DNA of 64,000 nucleotides from Cognatitamlana onchidii (GTDB lineage: Bacteria; Bacteroidota; Bacteroidia; Flavobacteriales; Flavobacteriaceae). Made by a program: the position numbers and the translations under genes. The stretch's first letter is position 1, and each line of letters opens with the position of its first letter. The stretch lies in contig NZ_SRWZ01000006.1 in NCBI RefSeq assembly GCF_004804355.1, positions 203,383 to 267,382 on the forward strand. The letters run 5' to 3'. The notes beneath the pieces are model-generated. The model saw nothing but the letters and a program-made list of their open reading frames with translations. It searched no databases and was not told the DNA's origin. Below are positions 53,517 through 62,231 of the stretch, in pieces.

Positions 53517-54176
53517 GTGAAATACAAACTTGAAAATATAGATTTAGGAGATTTAGAAGATGTTGTTATGAAACTTGAAGATTCTTTCGAAGTTCAATTA
53601 ACTGGAATTGACATTCTAAAGATTAATAATTTTGGAGAACTAACTGATATTATTAAAGAAAAAATTGTATTTGAAAGTGAAGAAAATTGTACTTCTCAAC
53701 AGGCATTTTATAAACTTAGAAGTGTAATTGAAAAAGAATTTGGAATTGAAAACTTGAATCCAAAATCTAAATTATCTGAAATTTTCCCTAAAAAAGAACG
53801 TTTATTGAAAATTAAGCTAATAGAGGAAAAATTAGATTTTAAGCTAAAAATTACTCAACCTAAAAGTATTTTCCTGAAATTTTTTACTTATTTACTTTTA
53901 GTTTCTCTTTTGTTCTTTATAATTAACTACAAAATAGCATCTATTTTATTCATAACATCAATCATTGGAATTTGGACTTTATACAAGTTTGGAAAAGAAT
54001 TGAATATAAATACATTTGGAGAATTAGCTGAAAAAATGAAAAGAGAGAATTATTCAAAAGTTAGGAGGAATAAGAACTCAATAAATAAAAAAGAAATTGA
54101 AAAAATAATAATTGATACATTCTCAATAGAACTTGACTTGGATAAAACTAAACTTACGAGAAACGCATTATTATGA
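53517..54176 (+). CDS. Cassette 4: membrane protein with an acyl-carrier-like N-terminal region
   Basis: 219 residues from the GTG at 53517, directly after TAAGGA. Residues 1-50 (LENIDLGDLEDVVMKLEDSF .. NFGELTDIIKEKI) have the helix and loop pattern of a carrier-protein fold but no Asp-Ser-Leu attachment site. A similar segment recurs near the C-terminus (NTFGELAEKMKREN). Two membrane helices lie at about 120-155. No function known. The gene fills cassette 4 (53499-54309) with its start 18 bases from the boundary. Confidence 0.62.
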   Translation: MKYKLENIDLGDLEDVVMKLEDSFEVQLTGIDILKINNFGELTDIIKEKIVFESEENCTSQQAFYKLRSVIEKEFGIENLNPKSKLSEIFPKKERLLKIKLIEEKLDFKLKITQPKSIFLKFFTYLLLVSLLFFIINYKIASILFITSIIGIWTLYKFGKELNINTFGELAEKMKRENYSKVRRNKNSINKKEIEKIIIDTFSIELDLDKTKLTRNALL

Positions 54177-54179
54177 AAC

Positions 54180-54319
54180 GTTTGCTAACAACGTATAAAT
54201 TTTATTGCTAGCTAATTGCTTACTTTCGAAAGTCCTCACAGACTTTCTATTCAGTAATAATTTGCTTACTTTTAGCTAAACGAAACCGCAACAAAGTTTA
54301 TACAGAGACGTTGTGGTTA
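54180..54319 (+). repeat. attC-like site 4
   Basis: Left end GTTTGCTAAC is the exact reverse complement of its own cassette start GTTAGCAAAC (53499). Central stem GAAAGTC/GACTTTC (54225-54248) is a variant of the common stem with paired changes. Right end GTTGTGGTTA (54310) begins cassette 5. Confidence 0.85.
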
Positions 54320-54342
54320 ATGTCGAAAAACCAAGAAACTAA

Positions 54343-55137
54343 ATGAATAAAACAATATTTGAGATTACCAAAATGGATTGTCCTTCAGAGGAAAATCTAA
54401 TCCGAATGAAATTGGACGGAATTTCAAGTATTGCGAATTTGGACTTTGACATTCCCAACCGAAAACTGACCGTTTTTCACAGCGGAGAAACTAACCAAAT
54501 TGAAAAATCAGTTATCGAACTGAATTTAGGCGGAAAGAAAATCTCGACTGAACAAACCGACCAAACGGAATTTAATGAAAATGCAAACCAAAAAAAGCTA
54601 CTATGGTCTGTACTTGCCATAAATTTTGCGTTTTTCATAATTGAAATGACAACAGGAATAATCTCAAAATCAATGGGATTGGTTGCGGACAGTTTAGATA
54701 TGCTTGCGGACAGTTTCGTTTACGGAATTAGCTTGTTTGCGGTTGGCGGAACAGAAGTAAAGAAAAAACGGATTGCCAAACTTGCTGGATATTTTCAAAT
54801 AACACTTGCAATTATCGGATTTGTAGAAGTTTTAAGAAGATTTTTCGGAGATGAGAAACTACCCAACTTTTCGACAATGATTATCGTTTCGATTTTCGCC
54901 CTTATTGCAAACGGAATTTGTCTTTACATTTTACAAAAGTCAAAAAGTAAGGAAGAGGCTCATATGAAAGCAAGTATGATTTTCACTTCAAACGATGTGA
55001 TTATCAATTTAGGAGTAATTACAGCTGGACTTTTGGTAAATTGGTTGAGTTCAAGCAAACCTGATTTGATTATCGGAACAATCGTTTTTGTTTTGGTAAT
55101 TCAAGGAGCATTTAGAATATTAAAATTGAGTAAATAA
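54343..55137 (+). CDS. Cassette 5: HMA-domain cation diffusion facilitator family transporter
   Basis: 264 residues. An N-terminal HMA-like domain (IFEITKMDCPSEENLIRMKL, with a single Cys and Glu where CxxC is usual; residues 1-70) precedes a CDF-type membrane domain with about six helices. GLVADSLDMLADSFVYG carries the D-x-x-x-D pair of CDF metal sites (near 118-125), and a second site is suggested by FTSNDVIINLGV. It would move a divalent cation across the inner membrane; the ion is not shown. Its codon and base usage is visibly richer in GC than cassettes 1-4, a sign of separate origin. Confidence 0.8.
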   Translation: MNKTIFEITKMDCPSEENLIRMKLDGISSIANLDFDIPNRKLTVFHSGETNQIEKSVIELNLGGKKISTEQTDQTEFNENANQKKLLWSVLAINFAFFIIEMTTGIISKSMGLVADSLDMLADSFVYGISLFAVGGTEVKKKRIAKLAGYFQITLAIIGFVEVLRRFFGDEKLPNFSTMIIVSIFALIANGICLYILQKSKSKEEAHMKASMIFTSNDVIINLGVITAGLLVNWLSSSKPDLIIGTIVFVLVIQGAFRILKLSK

Positions 55138-55149
55138 ATTAAAAAACAC

Positions 55150-55285
55150 TAACCACAACAATGGCTATAAGTAATTGCTTGTTCTCGCCTACTTCTGAAA
55201 ATCCTAGCGGATTTTCAGTTTGGTGTGTACTTGCTAAGTTAATCGCTAAACCACGCAACTACTCATAGCCGAGACCGTTGTGCGT
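55150..55285 (+). repeat. attC-like site 5 (class A)
   Basis: Left end TAACCACAAC is the exact reverse complement of its own cassette start GTTGTGGTTA (54310). Arms GGCTATAAGTAATTGC and CAACTACTCATAGCC pair. Central stem CTGAAAATCC-TAGC-GGATTTTCAG is perfect. Right end GTTGTGCGT (55277). Nearly identical to sites 8, 9 and 13. Confidence 0.88.
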
Positions 55286-55314
55286 CATTTGAGAAAAACA
55301 GTTAATAATACAAA

Positions 55315-55728
55315 TTGAGTTGGATAAAGAAAATATTTGGAACAAAGAAAAACAAGGAAGTTGTTGAGCAATCAGTCGCTAAAATCACCGACGCGGAATT
55401 GGAATTTCTAATCAACCGAGAATTTCCTGAAAATGCGGATTTAGTAAAAAGCAAACTGAATGAAATTCAGAGTGACTCTCATTATGGAAAAAACAGAATT
55501 TCCGCAGCAGTCCTAAAAATCGCAAATTCGGATTTGACAAAAATTGACTTTTTGATAACAAAAGCTAATGAGGATTTTCGAGATATAATTTCAGAAGCAG
55601 AATATCCAAGAGTCTCAAAACACGGATTTGGAGAACGGAATGAAAAGGAATTAAAAACTGATAATTTAAATGATTGGACTGAATATACAAATTGGAAAAA
55701 TAAAAAACGAACGCACAACACCGTATAA
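55315..55728 (+). CDS. Cassette 6: hypothetical soluble protein
   Basis: 137 residues from a TTG at 55315. The start SWIKKIFGTKKNKE resembles the amphipathic, basic beginnings of small cassette-type proteins and no ATG is near. The rest is helical (ITDAELEFLINREFPENADL, YGKNRISAAVLKIANSDLTK) with acidic and basic faces. No family recognised. The last codons and the stop (55726-55728) lie inside the recombination site, so insertion of other cassettes would leave the C-terminus unchanged only up to the site. Confidence 0.55.
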   Translation: MSWIKKIFGTKKNKEVVEQSVAKITDAELEFLINREFPENADLVKSKLNEIQSDSHYGKNRISAAVLKIANSDLTKIDFLITKANEDFRDIISEAEYPRVSKHGFGERNEKELKTDNLNDWTEYTNWKNKKRTHNTV

Positions 55729-55848
55729 AAAAAATTGCTAGTTTTAGCTAAACCAATGTTAGTTGCTCGTTTCCTAGCTTCTGATTTTCCTTCGGAAAAT
55801 CCTCGCACACAAACACGCAACTTTCCTTATACAAACACGTTGCCTTTA
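55711..55848 (+). repeat. attC-like site 6 (class B)
   Basis: Left end ACGCACAAC is the exact reverse complement of its own cassette start GTTGTGCGT (55277). Arms CCGTATAAAAAAAATTGC and GCAACTTTCCTTATAC pair. Central stem GATTTTCC-TTC-GGAAAATC. Right end GTTGCCTTTA (55839). Similar to site 10 across most of its length. Confidence 0.87.
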
Positions 55849-55879
55849 ATTGCGGAAAACAAGAAGCCAAAATCTGAAA

Positions 55880-56488
55880 ATGATTAATAAACTCCAACTT
55901 ATATCGATATTATTAATATTTCTATCATTTTTTAATTGTGCTCCTAAGCTCACTTATATAGAAATAAAAGAAAAAGTAAATAACAAGTATATTGCCTTAA
56001 ACGAAAAAGACTTCGAATATGAATATAATAATCTTCCCGAAAAGTATATTATGGAATATGGAGAAGAAGGATTAATAAAAAAACTCCAAGAGACTTATGA
56101 ATTGAGAAAAAAAGACAAATTTCCAATTACATATGATGACATCGGAGACTTTAAAATTCAACCTATAAACAAATGCAACTCAACTTACTTTTATAAAGTA
56201 AAATATATAGTTGACAAAGTGCAGATGACTCCATATTTGGACTCTCTTGCATTAGAACGGAATTATAAAAATTATGGGAAAGAAAATGTGAGTTTTAATT
56301 CTATTTTAAAGATATTAGAAGTTAGACTATATAAAGAAGATATTTTAATATTCGACAAAGATAAAGTATGGAAATTATTAGCTTTTAAGGATTTTGATAG
56401 TCAGCTTTATGATAGACTATTTAGAAAAGGATTTTCTGAATGTGTAAAAACAAAAATTGATAACGCGGAATACCTTCCGTATTGGTGA
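55880..56488 (+). CDS. Cassette 7: putative lipoprotein
   Basis: 202 residues from the ATG at 55880 (MINKLQLISILLIFLSFFNC). The earlier in-frame TTG at 55850 would bury the signal peptide and is rejected. The hydrophobic stretch ends in SFFNC, a lipobox, with Cys20 as the lipidated residue. The mature part is rich in Lys, Glu and Tyr (NEKDFEYEYNNLPEKYIMEY). It is presumably anchored to a membrane. No family is recognised. Confidence 0.65.
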   Translation: MINKLQLISILLIFLSFFNCAPKLTYIEIKEKVNNKYIALNEKDFEYEYNNLPEKYIMEYGEEGLIKKLQETYELRKKDKFPITYDDIGDFKIQPINKCNSTYFYKVKYIVDKVQMTPYLDSLALERNYKNYGKENVSFNSILKILEVRLYKEDILIFDKDKVWKLLAFKDFDSQLYDRLFRKGFSECVKTKIDNAEYLPYW

Positions 56489-56501
56489 AAAATAAAACAA
56501 C

Positions 56502-56640
56502 TAAAGGCAACAACGTGTAAAAATAATTGCTTGGTTCTAGCCTATTCGGAAAATCCTTCGGATTTTCCTCTGGTTCGTTCCACTTTTGCTAAATTAGTGG
56601 CTTAACCACGCAACTATCCTTACACAAACACGTTGTGGTG
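56502..56640 (+). repeat. attC-like site 7 (class C)
   Basis: Left end TAAAGGCAAC is the exact reverse complement of its own cassette start GTTGCCTTTA (55839). Arms GTGTAAAAATAATTGC and CAACTATCCTTACAC pair. Central stem GGAAAATCC-TTC-GGATTTTCC. Right end GTTGTGGTG (56632). Nearly identical to the intact part of site 14. Confidence 0.87.
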
Positions 56641-56664
56641 CATTTAACAAACAGACGAACTAAT

Positions 56665-57609
56665 ATGAAAAATTGTTACAAATGTGATTTTGAAATACAA
56701 GAAAGTTTTAAGTTTTGTCCAAATTGTGGTTCAAATCAAACTGAATTAGTTTGTCCTAGTTGTAAGTACAAAAATGAGCCAAATTCTAAATTTTGTCAAG
56801 AATGTGGAACAAATTTAAAAGGAACTAAAAAGCCTTCTAAACCTAAAATAGAAATAATTGAGCAACCAATACCTGAATTTGGAATTACTGTAGAGTTTAA
56901 GTATTCTACTTCGCAAACATTTGACTTTGCAGTTGAAGAAGCGATGAAATTCAGCACTTTTCAACAAATTGGTGAAGATAAAAAAGCAATTTATCGTGTT
57001 AATGTCACTGAAGACCAAATAGAAACTCTTGAGCCATTATTGGAGAATCTTAAAGGTTGGAGAAACCGAAAAGTTTATCATAATGGAGAAAAAGTACTTT
57101 GGGATTCAATGTTCAGCCATCAATGGTGCTATAAACAAAGAAAAGCAAGTTATAAACCAGAGCTTTATTGTTTCGGTTATGAAAACAACTATGATTATAA
57201 TTTATGGGGTTGCATTCAAACAAGACTTGCTTTTAGAGAACATTCAGAACTATTTACTTATGGTAAGTGGTTAAATACTAAAGGTGACTGGGAATTTGAC
57301 AAAGAGAGAATAAGTCACACATTAGAAAAGAATCTTTTTCAATACCGCTTTTGTCCTGCTATGAATTTGGAACTAGTTAAAGATGTTTTGTTAGCGTTCC
57401 CAGACAAAGTAAACCCTTCAAAAGATGATGACTGGAAATTCATAAAAAATTATGGTTCACAAGACGGTTTGAAAATTACTGAAAAAAGCAGTTTTGGCTA
57501 TGTTGAAGAATACTATGTTAATGGAGCTGCACCAGCAAGTATGAAGAAGTTCTTAACTCAAATCAGCAAAAAAATGACTAAAAAGTTACCTAGTGGAATT
57601 ATAGAATAA
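56665..57609 (+). CDS. Cassette 8 gene A: double zinc-ribbon protein
   Basis: 314 residues from the ATG at 56665 ([12 protein letters not shown]). Two zinc ribbons in tandem: CYKC...CPNC and CPSC...CQEC (within residues 1-50). A linker rich in Lys and Pro follows, then a ~220-residue domain with [20 protein letters not shown] and [20 protein letters not shown]. That domain is not recognised. It shares cassette 8 (56632-59023) with the DUF2130 gene 10 bp downstream, so the two probably work together. Confidence 0.68.
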   Translation: MKNCYKCDFEIQESFKFCPNCGSNQTELVCPSCKYKNEPNSKFCQECGTNLKGTKKPSKPKIEIIEQPIPEFGITVEFKYSTSQTFDFAVEEAMKFSTFQQIGEDKKAIYRVNVTEDQIETLEPLLENLKGWRNRKVYHNGEKVLWDSMFSHQWCYKQRKASYKPELYCFGYENNYDYNLWGCIQTRLAFREHSELFTYGKWLNTKGDWEFDKERISHTLEKNLFQYRFCPAMNLELVKDVLLAFPDKVNPSKDDDWKFIKNYGSQDGLKITEKSSFGYVEEYYVNGAAPASMKKFLTQISKKMTKKLPSGIIE

Positions 57610-57619
57610 TAGACAGAAT

Positions 57620-58891
57620 ATGAACGAAATTATTTGTCCAAATTGTAAAAAAGCATTCAAAGTTGATGAAGCAGGTTTTGCAGATATACTTAAACAAGTT
57701 CGAGACCACCAATTTGAAGAGGAAATTAATTCAAGGTTAGCAATTGCAGAAAAGCAAAAGGATGATGCAATAAAACTAGCTGAAGCGAATGTAAAAAACT
57801 CATTTCAAGCTGAACTTGCAGAAAAAGAGAAAGAGATTTCTCTATTAAAAGCTAATAGTAAAAGTCAGTTAATTGAGAAATTAGCAGAAAAAGATGCTGA
57901 ATTAGCAAAAGTCAATTCTAAAATTCAAAATGCTGAGACTGAAAAAAAATTAGCAATATCTGAAGCTGTCAAGCAAATTGAAAAAGAAAGAGATAATTTG
58001 GCTAATGACCTTAGAATTAAGGACACTGAGAAGGAGCTCCTTGAAAAATCTATTAAAGAACAGTTCAATAATAAACTTATTGTAAAAGACGAAACCATAA
58101 AAATGAAAGATGAGGAAATTACTCGTCTGAAAGACTTCAAACAAAAGCTATCAACTAAAATGGTAGGCGAAAGTTTAGAACAACATTGTGAATCAGAATT
58201 TAACAGGATTAGAACAACAGCATTTCCAAATGCATTTTTTGGGAAAGATAATGACGCTAGTTCAGGAACAAAAGGTGATTTTATCTTTAGAGAATCTGAT
58301 GCTTCAGGTAATGAAATAATTTCTATAATGTTCGAAATGAAGAACGAGAATGAAACAACCTCTACCAAAAAGAAAAATGAAGACTTTTTTGCTAAATTAG
58401 ATAAAGACAGAATAACTAAAAATTGCGAATATGCAGTTCTTGTATCGTTACTAGAATCAGATAGTGAATTTTATAATACTGGTATTGTTGATGTTTCATA
58501 TCACTTTCCTAAAATGTATGTAGTTAGACCTCAATTCTTTTTACCAATCATTTCATTTTTACGAAATGCAGCTTTAAACTCAATGAAGTATAAAGCGGAG
58601 TTAGCTCAAATTAGAAACCAAAACATTGACATAACCAATTTTGAGGATAAGATTAACGCCTTCAAAACAGGTTTTGCAAAGAATTATGAATTGGCCAATA
58701 GAAAATTTAACACCGCTATTGCAGAAATTGACAAAACAATAAGTCACCTACAAAAAACAAAAGATGCTTTATTGTCATCGGATAGAAATTTAAGATTAGC
58801 TAATGACAAAGCAGAAGGATTAACTATAAAAAAATTAACACACGGAAACCCAACAATGAAAGCTAAATTTGATGATTTAAATAACGAATAA
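57620..58891 (+). CDS. Cassette 8 gene B: DUF2130 domain-containing protein
   Basis: 423 residues. An N-terminal zinc-finger-like [17 protein letters not shown], a long coiled coil (about 25-175, many Lys/Glu heptads) and the DUF2130 domain with [28 protein letters not shown] and [20 protein letters not shown]. The GDF..EMK pattern recalls the PD-(D/E)xK nuclease core, and a nuclease role has been suggested for the family (inference). It is the largest cassette gene and pairs with the zinc-ribbon gene. Confidence 0.85.
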   Translation: MNEIICPNCKKAFKVDEAGFADILKQVRDHQFEEEINSRLAIAEKQKDDAIKLAEANVKNSFQAELAEKEKEISLLKANSKSQLIEKLAEKDAELAKVNSKIQNAETEKKLAISEAVKQIEKERDNLANDLRIKDTEKELLEKSIKEQFNNKLIVKDETIKMKDEEITRLKDFKQKLSTKMVGESLEQHCESEFNRIRTTAFPNAFFGKDNDASSGTKGDFIFRESDASGNEIISIMFEMKNENETTSTKKKNEDFFAKLDKDRITKNCEYAVLVSLLESDSEFYNTGIVDVSYHFPKMYVVRPQFFLPIISFLRNAALNSMKYKAELAQIRNQNIDITNFEDKINAFKTGFAKNYELANRKFNTAIAEIDKTISHLQKTKDALLSSDRNLRLANDKAEGLTIKKLTHGNPTMKAKFDDLNNE

Positions 58892-58897
58892 AAACGA

Positions 58898-59032
58898 CAC
58901 CACAACAATGGCTATAAGTAATTGCTTGCTCTCGCCTACTTCTGAAAATCCTTGCGGATTTTCAGTTTGGTGTGTACTTGCAAAGTTAAGTGCTAACCCA
59001 CGCAACTACTCATAGCCGAGACCGTTGTGCGT
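58898..59032 (+). repeat. attC-like site 8 (class A)
   Basis: Left end CACCACAAC is the exact reverse complement of its own cassette start GTTGTGGTG (56632). Arms GGCTATAAGTAATTGC and CAACTACTCATAGCC pair; central stem CTGAAAATCC-TTGC-GGATTTTCAG. Right end GTTGTGCGT (59024). Nearly identical to sites 5, 9 and 13. Confidence 0.88.
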
Positions 59033-59047
59033 CATTTAAGAAAAATC

Positions 59048-59686
59048 GTGAAATACAAGAAAATAAGAGGATTAAAACGAAAGGTTGCTAATATTCAGAA
59101 TTGGATAAATGAATATTTGGACTTAAATGTTGAGCATTTGAATGAACATAAATACGAATACACCAAAGTTTATGTTGACCCTTGGGACAATCTGACTTTG
59201 ACTGACAGTCTGATTCCTGAACCGAAAGGAAAAGCCAAAAAGGATATCCTAAACGGACTTGAAAAAATCTATGATAGTTGGAAAATTGAATTAGAGAAAT
59301 TAAACAAACCGTATTATTTAAAAATATGGTTGTATGAACCAAGGATTTCTAAATCTCAAGTCGTTTGTGCAATTGACGAAAAGATTGAGTATTACGAAAA
59401 CATATTTGAAAAAGCCGATTTTAAGCCAAATGACTCGTCATTTACTAATCAATTGAGTTCTGAATTTAAATGGCAACCTAATATTGACGAAGAACCTTAT
59501 TGGGAAAGTGATTTGCTTTGGCCAATTGACCAGTACGAAAGAATAGAAGACAGTTATTCGGACAGAAGACTTTTGAACAAACTGAAAAAAGGGAATTTTA
59601 AGAATAAAGAAATTGACAGTCCAAATGGAAATAAAGACACGATTTATTTCTTACCAAAAGGGAAAATTTGGGTTGGAGAAAAATAA
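59048..59686 (+). CDS. Cassette 9: hypothetical protein
   Basis: 212 residues from the GTG at 59048 (KYKKIRGLKRKVANIQNWI). A longer frame would start inside the recombination site and is rejected. Predicted soluble, rich in Trp/Tyr (VYVDPWDNLTL, YLKIWLYEP, EEPYWESDLLWP) and helical at the N-terminus. No family recognised. LKRKVANIQNW and the repeated short acidic/aromatic patches suggest a small regulatory or immunity-type protein, but nothing in the sequence proves it. Confidence 0.6.
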   Translation: MKYKKIRGLKRKVANIQNWINEYLDLNVEHLNEHKYEYTKVYVDPWDNLTLTDSLIPEPKGKAKKDILNGLEKIYDSWKIELEKLNKPYYLKIWLYEPRISKSQVVCAIDEKIEYYENIFEKADFKPNDSSFTNQLSSEFKWQPNIDEEPYWESDLLWPIDQYERIEDSYSDRRLLNKLKKGNFKNKEIDSPNGNKDTIYFLPKGKIWVGEK

Positions 59687-59693
59687 AAAACGA

Positions 59694-59829
59694 ACGCACA
59701 ACAATGGCTATAAGTAATTGCTTGTTCTCGCTTACTTCTGAAAATCCTATCGGATTTTCAGCTTGGTGTGTACTTGCAAAGTTAAGTGCTAAATCACGCA
59801 ACTACTCATAGCCGAAGCCGTTGGCGCTA
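59694..59829 (+). repeat. attC-like site 9 (class A)
   Basis: Left end ACGCACAAC is the exact reverse complement of its own cassette start GTTGTGCGT (59024). Same arms as sites 5, 8 and 13; central stem CTGAAAATCC-TATC-GGATTTTCAG. Right end GTTGGCGCTA (59820). Confidence 0.88.
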
Positions 59830-59845
59830 ATTTGAGAAAACGACA

Positions 59846-60508
59846 TTGACAAAGAATTTCAGCATATTGATTTTTAAACAAACCAGGGTAGTGATAAGCT
59901 TATTTACCTTTGTAATTTTGTTTATACCCGTTTTGTTGCTTCCAAGCCAAATTGAAAATTCAATTTTACAATTAGTGGTTACTGCTCTCGGAATAATTGG
60001 GCTATTTGGAATACTCTTTTATTTCTCTTATGGACGACTAAATGTGACTTTTGAAAATGATACACTCCATTTTGAATGGCAAAAAAAACTGCTTTTTGAC
60101 TATGCGAAAATCCCAGACATTGAACTTAATGAAATAAAATGCCTTGTGATTGACCAAGGACAAATCTTAAGAAAAATAATTACGGACAAGGTTGAAATAA
60201 CACTCGGAAATAATCGCCCAAATAATATTTTAAAAAGCGATTCACAGTCCTTTATAAATTTCCTTTCAAAAGAAATTCAGGACAAAGAAATTATTGATAG
60301 TTGGGATATTTGGGTTAAAAAAGGAATTTTAAAATGGGCATTAAGAATTAACACAATGATTCTTATTGTGGTAGTTGGAATTTTAGGTTTTTTTGCTGCA
60401 ACTAAAGGAATTGAAAAGATTCCCCCTGCAAGTTTCTTTATGCTGATTTTCCTTTTACCACAAATGATTTTATATCAAAAACAAATGAAAAATAAAATAA
60501 AAAACTAG
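59846..60508 (+). CDS. Cassette 10: membrane protein
   Basis: 220 residues from a TTG at 59846. Four membrane helices in two hairpins: VVISLFTFVILFIPVLLLP, LQLVVTALGIIGLFGILFYF, then IILV-type TMILIVVVGILGFFAA and FFMLIFLLPQMILY near the C-terminus. The loop between carries a PH-like pattern (NVTFENDTLHFEWQKKLLFD). No family recognised. The last codon and the TAG lie at the left end of the next site. Confidence 0.6.
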   Translation: MTKNFSILIFKQTRVVISLFTFVILFIPVLLLPSQIENSILQLVVTALGIIGLFGILFYFSYGRLNVTFENDTLHFEWQKKLLFDYAKIPDIELNEIKCLVIDQGQILRKIITDKVEITLGNNRPNNILKSDSQSFINFLSKEIQDKEIIDSWDIWVKKGILKWALRINTMILIVVVGILGFFAATKGIEKIPPASFFMLIFLLPQMILYQKQMKNKIKN

Positions 60509-60644
60509 CGCCAACACAGTATATAAAAAATTGCTATTTTGTGCTTAACCAATGTGAGTTGCTTTGTTTGCTAGCTTCTGATTTTCCTTCGGAAAATCCT
60601 CGCACACAAACACGCAACTTTCCATATACATAAACGTTGTAAGT
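60506..60644 (+). repeat. attC-like site 10 (class B)
   Basis: Left end TAGCGCCAAC is the exact reverse complement of its own cassette start GTTGGCGCTA (59820). Arms AGTATATAAAAAATTGC and GCAACTTTCCATATAC pair; central stem GATTTTCC-TTC-GGAAAATC. Right end GTTGTAAGT (60636). The first three bases are the stop codon of the cassette gene. Confidence 0.87.
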
Positions 60645-60654
60645 CATTTGAAAA

Positions 60655-61239
60655 ATGAACAAAACATTCAAATTCATATCATTAAGTTTAATTGGAATAC
60701 TTATCCTTACTTCTTTCGGACTTCAAAACAAACCGAAAATACTTTTCCATAAAATAAGGTTTACCGCATCTTCTGTGAAATTAGAAAAATGGAATATTAA
60801 GGATACAATAGGAACTGAATTTGTAATGGAAACCATAGATGATTACGGAAGAACTAAAGAATTAAGGTTCTATAATTGGAAACATCAATTGGATTGGGCT
60901 GGCTCGGGATTTTATGGTGGACCAATAATAAAATACGATTACGAGAAAAATAAAATAATCGAAACGTTTTTTAGTTCTGACACAGAAATTGCAAATGACT
61001 TTAGCACATCAGAAGTTCCTTTTCAATTTATTTATTATCTCAATTCTCAAAATAATATTGAGCGGACTGAAATGAAATACAAAATGGATTTTAAGTGGAC
61101 TAAAGAAAGTTTAGAAAAAACCATTAAACACTTGGAATTTTATAAACAATACGCATCCGAAGAAGCTGATTTAGACCAAGTTTTTGGTTATTCTTATGCG
61201 TTTGCTAAAATGAATGGAATTGAACCTAAAACAAAATAA
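60655..61239 (+). CDS. Cassette 11: secreted or periplasmic protein
   Basis: 194 residues with a signal peptide (FKFISLSLIGILILTSFG). The mature part is beta-rich (LFHKIRFTASSVKLEKWNIK, DDYGRTKELRFYNWKHQLDW) and ends in a helix (LEKTIKHLEFYKQYASEEAD). The ATG lies 19 bases after the cassette boundary. No family recognised. Confidence 0.62.
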   Translation: MNKTFKFISLSLIGILILTSFGLQNKPKILFHKIRFTASSVKLEKWNIKDTIGTEFVMETIDDYGRTKELRFYNWKHQLDWAGSGFYGGPIIKYDYEKNKIIETFFSSDTEIANDFSTSEVPFQFIYYLNSQNNIERTEMKYKMDFKWTKESLEKTIKHLEFYKQYASEEADLDQVFGYSYAFAKMNGIEPKTK

Positions 61240-61245
61240 AAACGC

Positions 61246-61382
61246 CTTACAACACCGGCTATAGTTCATTGCTTCTGACTTTCCTATCGGAAAGTCCTCG
61301 CAAATTTGCTATCTCCGGTTTACAGCGGAAAATCCTTGCGGATTTTCACGCAACGAAACCATAGCCAAACACGTTGTGTGTA
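61246..61382 (+). repeat. attC-like site 11
   Basis: Left end CTTACAAC is the exact reverse complement of GTTGTAAG at its own cassette start (60636). Arms CCGGCTATAG and CATAGCC pair. It holds two inner stems: GACTTTCC-TATC-GGAAAGTC (61269-61288) and GGAAAATCC-TTGC-GGATTTTC. Right end GTTGTGTGTA (61373). Confidence 0.83.
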
Positions 61383-61412
61383 AGCTGAAGAAAAATCCGT
61401 GAAACAAGAAAA

Positions 61413-62003
61413 ATGGGAATATTTGATTTTATAAAAGGTAATAAAAAAGCTAAATCGGAAAAGACCGAAAAGCCTTCACCTGAACAAAAGTTATTCTCGG
61501 AAAAAGCTATGGAAATTGTAATTCCGACTTTTGAAAAGTTCGGATTTATAAAACACCGAATTGAAATCGGAAAACATTCTTCTATAATAATTTACCGAAA
61601 GGAAAACCAATACTTAAAAATATCGAGTACAACTTATCCGACAGATTACCCATATTGTTACAATATAATTTTCGGAGAAGGAGACAGCGAAGACGTTTTA
61701 GAATATGACTGGAATTCAATTGCACTCTGGAGGTTTAAGAAAATAGTTGAGCCGAAATCAAAAGCATCGGAATATGAGTTTCCGACTAAAAAAGGAGTCG
61801 AATCGAGTTTGGAAAATGCTAATAATGAATTATTGAAATACGGACTGACTTTTTTAAACGGAGATTTGAATTTATTCCACGAAATTAGAAAAGAACAAAA
61901 CCAAAATAGAGAACCATATAAAATATATTCGCCTGACAAAAATGGAAAATATCAAACGTCCTACGAACCAAAAAGCGTGGAACAAAAGAAAAAGTATAGT
62001 TGA
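61413..62003 (+). CDS. Cassette 12: hypothetical soluble protein
   Basis: 196 residues. The start MGIFDFIKGNKKAKSEK is an amphipathic helix seen on many small Bacteroidota proteins. Then a mixed domain with IVIPTFEKFGFIKHRIEI, SSIIIYRKENQYLKISST and DSEDVLEYDWNSIALW. Helical C-terminus with charged tail. Its form is like that of immunity-type proteins, but no family is recognised. Confidence 0.62.
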   Translation: MGIFDFIKGNKKAKSEKTEKPSPEQKLFSEKAMEIVIPTFEKFGFIKHRIEIGKHSSIIIYRKENQYLKISSTTYPTDYPYCYNIIFGEGDSEDVLEYDWNSIALWRFKKIVEPKSKASEYEFPTKKGVESSLENANNELLKYGLTFLNGDLNLFHEIRKEQNQNREPYKIYSPDKNGKYQTSYEPKSVEQKKKYS

Positions 62004-62016
62004 ATAAATAAAAGCC

Positions 62017-62154
62017 TACACACAACAACGTGTATAATTAATGGCTAGTTCAAGCCTACTTACGAAAATCCTCGCGGATTTTCTATTCGGTTTTTATTTG
62101 CTTAATTAAGTGCGTAGAACACGCCACTAATCATACACAAAACCGTTGTGTGTA
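62017..62154 (+). repeat. attC-like site 12
   Basis: Left end TACACACAAC is the exact reverse complement of its own cassette start GTTGTGTGTA (61373). Arms AACGTGTATAATTAATGGC and GCCACTAATCATACAC pair; central stem GAAAATCC-TCGC-GGATTTTC. Right end GTTGTGTGTA (62145). Confidence 0.86.
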
Positions 62155-62181
62155 ATGCGAGCGAACATCTTTGGAATAAAA

Positions 62182-62213
62182 TTTGTTTACTAAAAAGGAA
62201 ACTTTTATCTTTG
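62182..62213 (+). promoter_or_regulatory. Promoter of the toxin-antitoxin cassette
   Basis: TTTG at 62182-62185, 20 bp, then TATCTTTG at 62206-62213: both Bacteroidota promoter elements at the canonical distance, 18 bp upstream of the toxin ATG. It lies inside cassette 13, so the pair can be expressed wherever the cassette is. Confidence 0.65.
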
Positions 62214-62231
62214 TAACAAACAAATATCTGA

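Noticed and set aside
57925..58368. 147-codon minus-strand frame inside the DUF2130 gene
   Set aside because: Shadow of the Lys/Glu-rich coiled coil on the + strand.
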